Assembly: GCA_022839445.1 (NCBI GenBank)
Contig: JALHFC010000069.1
Coordinates: forward strand, 1-9,752
Reading direction: 5' to 3'
Source: Pelotomaculum sp.
GTDB lineage: Bacteria > Bacillota > Desulfotomaculia > Desulfotomaculales > Pelotomaculaceae
Length of the DNA: 9,752 bases
Shown here: one piece after another, positions 1 to 5,275 of the stretch
Position numbering within the stretch: position 1 is the first letter of the stretch
How the letters are laid out: each line of letters starts with the position of its first letter
Translations under genes and position numbers: made by a program
The notes under the pieces: model-generated
The model's database searches: none
What the model was told of the DNA's origin: nothing
Seen by the model: only the letters and a program-made list of their open reading frames with translations

Positions 1-26
1 TAGCTAATACAACTTGAACCAAACAA

Positions 27-66
27 CAGGGCCAACCACCACACCCGGTAGTTGGCCCTGTTTCCC
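27..66. terminator. Strong hairpin, probable rho-independent terminator
   Basis: A perfect 10-bp inverted repeat pairs CAGGGCCAAC (27-36) with GTTGGCCCTG (51-60) around a 14-base loop. It is followed on the plus strand by a short pyrimidine run (TTTCCCTGTC). On the minus strand the hairpin is followed by TTGTTTGG, so it could also work in that direction. No gene lies upstream inside the window, so it presumably ends a transcript entering from the left. The T-run is weak, which lowers certainty. Confidence 0.55.
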
Positions 67-78
67 TGTCCACTGCCG

Positions 79-110
79 GGGGTATCCGGAAGGGCTATTA
101 GCCCTTTTTA
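79..110 (+). repeat. Palindromic repeat copy A (terminator-like hairpin)
   Basis: AAGGGCT (90-96) pairs with AGCCCTT (100-106) around a 3-base loop and is followed by TTTTA, which would serve as a rho-independent terminator. The segment 79-106 closely resembles 8216-8244 (about 25 of 29 positions by eye, with one gap). Both copies share GGGG, then a TA-containing spacer, CCGGAAGGGCT and GCCCTT. This argues for a dispersed palindromic repeat and not only a lone terminator. Confidence 0.5.
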
Positions 111-151
111 GATATTATAATTATTAAGGTGGTCTTTTTTTAGCAGTAGCA

Positions 152-246
152 GTTACTGTGGGCAGTGTGGATAACGCGAAGCGTTATCCAAGCCCTGTGC
201 GTCAACCCGCAGGGTTGTCCAACAGGGCGGCACTGTCCACAGTAAT
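152..246. repeat. Complex palindrome, three-way-junction fold
   Basis: The 95 bases fold almost completely. The outer stem pairs 153-167 with 231-245 (14 Watson-Crick pairs plus one G-T). Immediately inside is a perfect 10-bp hairpin, TGGATAACGC (168-177) with GCGTTATCCA (181-190), closed by a GAA loop. Its tip reads GCGAAGC, known as an exceptionally stable DNA mini-hairpin. A second arm pairs GCCCTGT (192-198) with ACAGGGC (222-228) and has an inner hairpin CAACCC (203-208) / GGGTTG (212-217). Only three bases are unpaired at the junction. It could be a single-stranded DNA recognition structure of a mobile element, a folded RNA or a cruciform. I do not recognise the family. Confidence 0.7.
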
Positions 247-369
247 CGGCAACATCTTTGCCAGTTACTTGTTTTCGTTATCTCGTTTCAGTTTTGTTCG
301 AAAAAGATGTCCGGTTTATTACGAAATACGCAGTCACCCTCTGCTGGTAGGCGGCAACTCGCTAAAAAG

Positions 370-504
370 CTAGCTAGATAAACGCATCGACCTACTGCCT
401 TTGATAATGATTTTGTAAGCCTGAGCCGATAACCGGTCCGCAATAGCTTCAGCGGCAACCGGGATGGGGATCTGATCGAGCCATTCTGCAGGTTCATACT
501 GGGA
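370..504 (-). pseudogene. istB: IS21-family helper ATPase IstB, C-terminal remnant
   Basis: Reading the minus strand from 504 to a TAG at 370-372 gives about 44 residues starting SQYEPAEWLDQIPIPV, continuing through AEAIADRLSAQAYKI and ending KGSRSMRLSS. This matches the usual IstB C-terminus (TSQ..P...W....G/P....A.A..DRL...A..I..KG.SMR). IstB is the AAA+ partner that directs IS21 transposase to its target. The Walker A and B regions are gone: an in-frame TAA (505-507) sits just upstream and nothing IstB-like continues beyond it. The 246-369 stretch would be the downstream noncoding end of the lost element; no terminal repeat could be assigned. No istA gene is visible. A dead fragment about one sixth the length of a normal IstB. 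Confidence 0.65.
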
Positions 505-588
505 TTATGGATAATTATTAGTAGCAGGTTCCATAACATTAGGAAATATTAGCTTATTATTCACAATGGTATTCTTATGATAATGTTG

Positions 589-1471
589 CTATGCATCCAT
601 TTCCTTGGCTATTGCTTCGATTTCCTTTTTCGATAAGCCTGTCAGCCTGGTAATAAGACCCACTTGCATACCCTCTCTGATTGCATTTCTAACTACTTCA
701 ACTTCCCTTTTTCTGGCTCCAACTTCTATGCCCCGCTCCATACCTTTCATGATGCCTTCTTCCCTAAACGCTTGCGCTAAAGTCATCACCTTTTCACTCC
801 CTTCAGGATAGGTGGTTTCAATTTTCTTAACCAATTCGTATAAATCATCTTTAGTCAAATCCGGCCTTGCACTGAATACATATCTCATCAATATTTCAAA
901 ATATTCTAGCCCCGTCTCTTTATCCTCAAGCTCCTGTAAGAGGGCAGCCGCCTTTAATATAATCTCCAGAATAGCGCCAATGCCCTTTCTCTGAATGTCC
1001 CGCAGTATCATCACTGCTATTCTAGTTATTACGGCACCTTTTATTTCCTCATCCGTAAACCTTGAAAGGTCAAAAAGCAAGTATTGGTAATTTGGAACAA
1101 GTGCCTGAATATCCTGCGGGAGCTCATCATACCCTAAAATCATTTCCCCCAAGGTGGGTTTTATGTTCCAGCCCTCTTTGCCGTGGTATACTACCAGCGG
1201 GATAATTACCGGCAACTGGCCAGTTTCTCCAATTTTAGTGTCCCAGATTCTCACCATGTATTTTAGCAGCTGAAAAGCAACATCCCGGCTGGGATAGCTT
1301 TTATGTTCAAACAGGAGATAGAGGTAACCTTCCCTTTTATTGATGTTAGCTCTGAAAAGGAGGTCGGAAAAACCCTCCTTCAGCTCTTCGTCAATATGGC
1401 TGTCTTTTTGTGGTTCCAGGGTATCTATATCTATTATACCCATGATTTTTTGCGGTAGATAATTATTTAGA
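589..1471 (-). pseudogene. Rpn-type PD-(D/E)XK nuclease, 3' part (split by IS)
   Basis: This is the C-terminal roughly 290 residues of a recombination-promoting nuclease/putative transposase (Rpn, YhgA-like). Family hallmarks are NYLPQKIMGIIDIDTLEPQK, then DEELKEGFSDLLFRA, then LLFEHKSYPSRD, then LPVIIPLVVYHGKEGW. The nuclease residues are the Asp of FSDLLF and the Glu and Lys of FEHK. The C-terminal tail has the typical glycine-rich coiled segment (EEGIMKGMERGIEVGARK) and a TGLSKKEIEAI helix. Related proteins stimulate RecA-independent recombination and cut DNA. The frame stays open upstream to a GTG at 1495-1497, but those residues (MFCYFICY) come from inserted DNA. The true N-terminus lies at 2950-3029, across the insertion sequence. 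A truncated product lacking the first 27 residues might still be made. Confidence 0.85.
1463..1471. repeat. Target-site duplication, left copy
   Basis: TTATTTAGA occurs here and again at 2950-2958, on either side of the IS4-family element. Removing one copy plus everything between restores the nuclease reading frame exactly (…DFLNN-YLPQ…), which shows it is an insertion duplication and not chance. A 9-bp length fits several IS4-family groups. Confidence 0.8.
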
Positions 1472-2949
1472 TTATAGCAAATAAAATAACAAAACACCCC
1501 TCAAATTTGGTAAAATAGAGTTAGCAGAAAACCATTCCACCAAAAGAAAGGGATGTCTTATGAACTCTATTCTACCAGAAGACTTTTTTGAAGAAAAGCA
1601 GATACAGTCCCAAATAGGAGATTTTTTTAAGACTTGCCAAATAGGTAAGCTTTTAAAACAAGCTAATTTCAACAAAGACAAGGGGGTTCCGTGTTTACAA
1701 ATTTTCAGGTTCATATTCATGCTGATATTTACCGGTAAGAATTTGTACCAATACTTGTTGTCCGGTTGCTGTGAGCAATTTGCTAAAGATACCATATACC
1801 GGTTTTTAAATTCTTCCCGTTTCAACTGGCGCAAATTTCTCTTCTCCTTGAGTTCAACTATTATCAGGGATACGGTTTTGCCACTCACTTCAGCCGACCG
1901 GGAGAAAGTCCTCATTTTCGACGATTCACTTTACAGTCGAAACCGGAGCAAAACCGTCGAACTGCTTGCCAAAGTGTTTGATCATGTTGAACACAAATAC
2001 GTGTTTGGTTTCCGGATGCTTACCTTGGGATGGTCTGACGGGAACACATTTTTACCCCTTGCTTTTTCCCTGCTCAGTTCGGCTCAAGAAAAAAACCGTA
2101 TCAATGAAGCTGATACCAGGATTGACAGCCGCTCAAACGGCTTCAAACTACGCAGGGAATGTATCAAAAAATCTACTGAAGTAATGTTTGACCTCTTAGA
2201 CCAGGTTGCGCCTTATGACGTAGAGGCCAGGTATTTACTTTTCGACAGTTGGTTTGCCTACCCGAAAGTGATCCTGGGAACATTGAAGCGGAATCTACAT
2301 GTTGTCTGTATGCTCAAAAGAATGCCCAACGTATTTTATGGCTTTTTAGGCGAGCGGATGAACCTGCAACAGCTATACAACTACATCTATAAAAAGCCGG
2401 GCAAAGCAAAAATACTAGCGTCTAAAATCGTAGAACTTGGTAAAGATGACAACGGTGAAATAGTTAAAGCCAAGATTGTCTTTGTCCGGGATAGACGCAG
2501 CAAAAAATGGCTTGCGCTCCTCACTACGGACATAAACCTGACAGAAGAAGATGTTGTCCGTATATATGGTAAGCGCTGGGACATCGAAGTTTTCTTTAAA
2601 ATGTCAAAATCGTTTCTAAAGCTTGCCAGGGAATTCCAAGGCCGTTCATATGACTCAATGGTTGCACACACAACGATTGTTTTCTGCCGGTATATGATGC
2701 TCTCTTTGGAGTCAAGGAATAACCAGGACCCCAGGACACTGGGCAACCTTTTCTATATATGCTGCGATGAGATACAGGACATCAGCTTCACACAAGCGGT
2801 CTTATTGATACTCGACCTGCTAAAACGGTCTTTAATTGATTTCTTGTTATTATCGGAACAGAAGGTCAATGAATTCTTAGATCATTTTTGTGCTTCACTT
2901 TCTGTGCTTTTCAAGAAGCGATTAAAAATATCCATGTGAGAAAGTTGAG
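1472..2949 (+). mobile_element. IS4-family insertion sequence, about 1.45 kb
   Basis: A single-gene insertion sequence lies inside the Rpn-type nuclease gene, bounded by the 9-bp repeat TTATTTAGA. It carries one 459-residue DDE transposase on the plus strand. The terminal inverted repeat is weak: CTCAAATTTG at 1500-1509 matches the reverse complement of the right end (CTCAACTTTC, 2940-2949) at 8 of 10 positions. If those are the true ends, the element is 1500-2949 (1450 bp), and 28 AT-rich bases (1472-1499) between the left duplication and the left end are unexplained. The size and the transposase are typical of the family. It appears intact and possibly still mobile, and points opposite to the gene it interrupts. 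Confidence 0.85.
1560..2939 (+). CDS. IS4-family DDE transposase
   Basis: A 459-residue RNase H-fold transposase that cuts and rejoins the ends of its own element. The first catalytic Asp is in VLIFDDSLYSR (D121 or D122), the second is D229 in LLFDSWFAYP, and the Glu is E343. The family signature Y-(2)-R-(3)-E-(6)-K is exact: Y336, R339, E343 and K350 in IYGKRWDIEVFFKMSK. The N-terminal ~100 residues form the usual helical DNA-binding part; a beta-rich insertion lies between D229 and E343. The length is normal and there is no frameshift, so it is probably active. The ATG at 1560 is preceded by an AAAGGGA-like ribosome binding site at about 1546-1553. No convincing promoter was found; TAAAAT at 1511 could be a -10 box without a good -35. 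Confidence 0.93.
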   Translation: MNSILPEDFFEEKQIQSQIGDFFKTCQIGKLLKQANFNKDKGVPCLQIFRFIFMLIFTGKNLYQYLLSGCCEQFAKDTIYRFLNSSRFNWRKFLFSLSSTIIRDTVLPLTSADREKVLIFDDSLYSRNRSKTVELLAKVFDHVEHKYVFGFRMLTLGWSDGNTFLPLAFSLLSSAQEKNRINEADTRIDSRSNGFKLRRECIKKSTEVMFDLLDQVAPYDVEARYLLFDSWFAYPKVILGTLKRNLHVVCMLKRMPNVFYGFLGERMNLQQLYNYIYKKPGKAKILASKIVELGKDDNGEIVKAKIVFVRDRRSKKWLALLTTDINLTEEDVVRIYGKRWDIEVFFKMSKSFLKLAREFQGRSYDSMVAHTTIVFCRYMMLSLESRNNQDPRTLGNLFYICCDEIQDISFTQAVLLILDLLKRSLIDFLLLSEQKVNEFLDHFCASLSVLFKKRLKISM

Positions 2950-2958
2950 TTATTTAGA
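2950..2958. repeat. Target-site duplication, right copy
   Basis: Second copy of TTATTTAGA, directly abutting the right end of the IS4-family element (GTTGAG, 2944-2949). It continues into the codons for …KDFLNN of the split nuclease gene on the minus strand. Confidence 0.8.
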
Positions 2959-3029
2959 AAATCCTTGGCCACCGCTACATCGCCAAAGGTCTTTTTGAAA
3001 AATTTATCGTGCGGATTTTGGACTTTCAC
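2950..3029 (-). pseudogene. Rpn-type nuclease, 5' part (split by IS)
   Basis: The minus strand from GTG (3029-3027) reads MKVQNPHDKFFKKTFGDVAV then AKDFLNN before running into the insertion sequence. NPHDKFFKKTFGD is the classic N-terminal motif of Rpn/YhgA-like PD-(D/E)XK proteins, the part missing from the larger fragment at 589-1471. Joining at the shared 9-bp repeat gives a continuous protein of about 317 residues, normal for the family. The start is supported by an AGGTGA-like site just upstream (minus strand, about 3034-3039). It is also supported by a GTGA overlap with the stop of the preceding short frame (3026-3232), a typical translational-coupling arrangement. Confidence 0.85.
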
Positions 3030-3232
3030 TCCATCACCTGCCTATCTCTCAAAAGCCCATCAACCTCCCGCTTGAAACCGTACTTCATTAAATGTGGAGG
3101 GTACGAACCTCTAACAAAAGCTGGAAGGACGTCAGGCCTGGCGGTTTTTGTCGAGCAGACCACTATGTATTCGAGGCAGGCGGGGTTCTTTTTGACAAGT
3201 TCCGGGTTCATCCAGGAGTCGCGGGGACGCAC
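3026..3232 (-). pseudogene. Chimeric short ORF with YgjP/DUF45-like N-terminus
   Basis: A 68-residue frame starting at GTG (3230-3232), with a TAG immediately upstream. Residues 1-25, including SWMNPELVKKNPACLEYIVV, resemble the strand and helix that precede the zinc-binding HExxH motif in YgjP-like (DUF45, SprT-related) metal-dependent hydrolases. In those proteins EYIVV is followed at once by HEMVH; here it is followed by CSTKTARPDV, so the catalytic site is absent. Residues 26-68 match nothing I recognise. Its TGA overlaps the GTG of the nuclease gene by GTGA, suggesting that the tail, at least, was once a real upstream operon partner. A deletion fusion of two genes is the simplest reading; a novel small protein cannot be excluded. 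Confidence 0.45.
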
Positions 3233-3275
3233 CTATTGATTCGTTTTTAGGTAAAGGTAATTCTTAAATTACGAT

Positions 3276-3304
3276 GGAATCATTAGGAACGTCCCCTTGA
3301 TTCC
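3276..3304. repeat. REP-like palindrome with GGAACGTCCCC core
   Basis: GGAATCA (3276-3282) pairs with TGATTCC (3298-3304) around AGGAACGTCCCCT, which is itself nearly self-complementary. Intergenic palindromes with GGGGACNGTCCC or GGAACGTCCCC cores recur in clostridial Peptococcaceae genomes and are often linked to Y1 (REP-associated) transposases; no such transposase is in this window. A related core, GGGGACAGTCCC, occurs at 8261-8272. Confidence 0.5.
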
Positions 3305-3317
3305 TTCGACTCTCTAG

Positions 3318-3346
3318 CGGGAGGGAGGCTGTTTGCCGACCTCCCG
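3318..3346. repeat. GC-rich hairpin next to the REP-like element
   Basis: CGGGAGG (3318-3324) pairs with CCTCCCG (3340-3346), and the inner GGC (3327-3329) pairs with GCC (3335-3337) around TGTTT. An alternative pairing is TGCCGAC (3334-3340) with GTCGGGCA (3346-3353). It lies about 70 bases beyond the stop of the minus-strand gene that ends at 3419 and could stop its transcript, but it has no T-run on that strand. It may belong to the same repeat unit as 3276-3304. Positions 3347-3418 hold nothing else I can recognise. Confidence 0.45.
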
Positions 3347-3418
3347 TCGGGCACGATTTCAACTTAGCGCAACTTAACTCTTTTTATTGAGACTTACTTG
3401 GAATTGTCAAGAATGAGG

Positions 3419-5188
3419 TTAAGCTATGGTAGTAAAATTCATTTTTATATTTTTCTTTAATATTTGTCCATTTTGAGCTTTTAAATCCTTTATCCATAGA
3501 GTATATGTTTCGCCCTTATTATAATTTTTTACTGGTATGATATATATATTTTTATCGCTTTGAGAACCCTGATAATATAACATCGGTATTATTGTGTTGT
3601 TTTTATCTGTTACATAAATATTATGTTCTTTAATTGTACTGATATCTAAAGGTAGATTAAATGTCACATTCCATGTTTTGTCTACAGGCACATTAAAAAC
3701 AGGATCCCATTCAGTAAAAACATCCGGCCCGCTTGAGTCGGTAACTGTAACCGTACAAGAAGCCGACTTGCCGCCACTTGCTGCAATTACTGTAATAGTC
3801 GCTGTTCCTGTTCCTACTGCAGTTACTATTCCGTTTGAATCTACCGTCGCTACTGAAGTACTACTGCTGACCCATGATAGTATTTTATTGGTTGCATTTA
3901 CCGGATAAACCGTGGCTGTTAACGTTTCAGTGTTACCTTTAGTGATAGTTACACTGCTTTTATTTAAACTGACTGATGCGACAGGAACATTGGTTTCGGT
4001 TACTGCAACGCTACAGGTGGCTGTTTGATTACCATCCACCGTCCTAACGGTGATAATAGCTGTTCCAGCACCTACTGCTGTTACGACCCCGTTTGAATTT
4101 ACCGTAGCCACCGACGGATTATTACTTGACCACGTTACTGATTTATTGGTTGCATTCGCCGGGTAAACTATAGCTGTTAATGTTTCAGTGCTACCCTTGG
4201 AGATAGTTATGTTGCTTTTATTTAGAACCACTGAGGTTACAGAGACAATGGGCTCAGTCACCGTTACGGTACAGGCAGCCGTTTTCCCGCCGTCTACCGT
4301 CTTAACGGTAATAATAGCCGTTCCTGTCCCTACAGCAGTTATAGTCCCATTCGAATTTACTGTAGCAACTGACGGATTATTACTTGACCACGTTACTGAC
4401 TTATTGGTTGCATTAGCCGGATAAACGGTAGCTGTTAATGTTTCAGTGCTGCCTTTAGAAATAGTTGTGTTGCTTTTATCCAAGCTAATTGAGGTTACAC
4501 TCACATCTGATATAATGTCAGACATATAAGCCTTGAATCCATAGGTTTCATTAGTATATAAATATTCATAATCGGAACACTGAAAAACAACTATATAATA
4601 TGTTCCGGGTATTATATCTATACTTAGTGCCTGAGCAGCAGTACCATCATTAAATTTTATATACTTACACCAGGCTATTGAGTTACCGTTAGCATCTCTT
4701 AGTCCTATAGCTAAATGATCTTCCCATCCCATTCCCTTTACAAGATCGCTGACCCAGATACCCAATATATTTAATTTGCCGCTTTGTGGCACTACTATTT
4801 TATAATAATCAATATCAAAATAATAATTGGTAATAGTGCCATAAATATTATAATCTAAGTAAATGTTGTTTGCCTGTTCAATTTTATTATTAGGCTCTTT
4901 TTCATAGAGAAATTGGCTTGATGATTGATATAAAAAATCATCATTGATAAAGATGTTTTGCATTTTTCGCGCATTTAAGCTGTAATCATAGTCGCCGGTA
5001 AATGTCAAGGTTTCATTTTTTAATTCTTCATACGCCGGCTTTATATTGTTTTCATCAACATCTTCGTTGTAAATTAACTCATCCATCTTATTGTAATTTG
5101 CCACATCCTTATCGCTACTGGCAAATACCGGTAGGCCTAACAACATACTTAAAACAATAATTAAAAATAGTGTGCTAATTTTTTTCAA
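3419..5188 (-). CDS. Secreted PPC-domain protein with three Big_2 domains
   Basis: A 589-residue exported protein. Residues 1-24 are a signal peptide (MKK, hydrophobic core, then PVFA-SS). Residues 25-95 are an acidic linker region of unknown fold. Residues about 97-223 resemble a bacterial pre-peptidase C-terminal (PPC) domain: they start EKEPNNKIEQAN, contain DYYKIVVPQSGKL and end in a PGTYYIVVF strand. Three Big_2 Ig-like domains follow at about 229-311, 315-397 and 402-484, each with TLTA.VYP.NATNK and SVATV.SNG..TAVG.GTA. An SbsA-type Ig-like domain (493-587) closes the protein. There is no catalytic domain, LPXTG or SLH anchor, so it is probably a binding or adhesive extracellular protein. 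The TTG start at 5188 is set by GAGGAGAG (5195-5202) six bases upstream. It lies 87 bp after the protease gene and is probably cotranscribed with it. Confidence 0.85.
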   Translation of the reverse strand: MKKISTLFLIIVLSMLLGLPVFASSDKDVANYNKMDELIYNEDVDENNIKPAYEELKNETLTFTGDYDYSLNARKMQNIFINDDFLYQSSSQFLYEKEPNNKIEQANNIYLDYNIYGTITNYYFDIDYYKIVVPQSGKLNILGIWVSDLVKGMGWEDHLAIGLRDANGNSIAWCKYIKFNDGTAAQALSIDIIPGTYYIVVFQCSDYEYLYTNETYGFKAYMSDIISDVSVTSISLDKSNTTISKGSTETLTATVYPANATNKSVTWSSNNPSVATVNSNGTITAVGTGTAIITVKTVDGGKTAACTVTVTEPIVSVTSVVLNKSNITISKGSTETLTAIVYPANATNKSVTWSSNNPSVATVNSNGVVTAVGAGTAIITVRTVDGNQTATCSVAVTETNVPVASVSLNKSSVTITKGNTETLTATVYPVNATNKILSWVSSSTSVATVDSNGIVTAVGTGTATITVIAASGGKSASCTVTVTDSSGPDVFTEWDPVFNVPVDKTWNVTFNLPLDISTIKEHNIYVTDKNNTIIPMLYYQGSQSDKNIYIIPVKNYNKGETYTLWIKDLKAQNGQILKKNIKMNFTTIA

Positions 5189-5275
5189 ATCTTTCTCTCC
5201 TCATAAATATTTTATTTCATAGCATGTTTACCTAAAAAAGTTTTATATACTCTATCTTATAGTTCTAAATAAATC

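Noticed and set aside
152..192. Replication origin based on TTATCCACA-like sites
   Set aside because: Only one perfect and one near match, both forced by a palindrome, with no AT-rich cluster or initiator gene in view.
158..373. Plus-strand 71-residue reading frame
   Set aside because: It runs through the complex palindrome and antisense to the istB remnant, with no ribosome binding site and no recognisable protein; the frame is a by-product of the inverted repeats.
288..539. Minus-strand 83-residue reading frame
   Set aside because: It overlaps the istB remnant in a different frame; the IstB-like residues are in the other frame.
1472..1915. Minus-strand 147-residue frame inside the insertion sequence
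   Set aside because: Antisense to the transposase, no family resemblance, no ribosome binding site; a shadow of the real gene.
3080..3115. tRNA-like T-arm (GAGGTTCGTACCCTCC on the minus strand)
   Set aside because: No acceptor, D or anticodon stem can be built around it.
3009..3239. Plus-strand 76-residue frame opposite the YgjP-like fragment
   Set aside because: No recognisable motif, and the opposite strand has both the family resemblance and the GTGA overlap with the nuclease gene.
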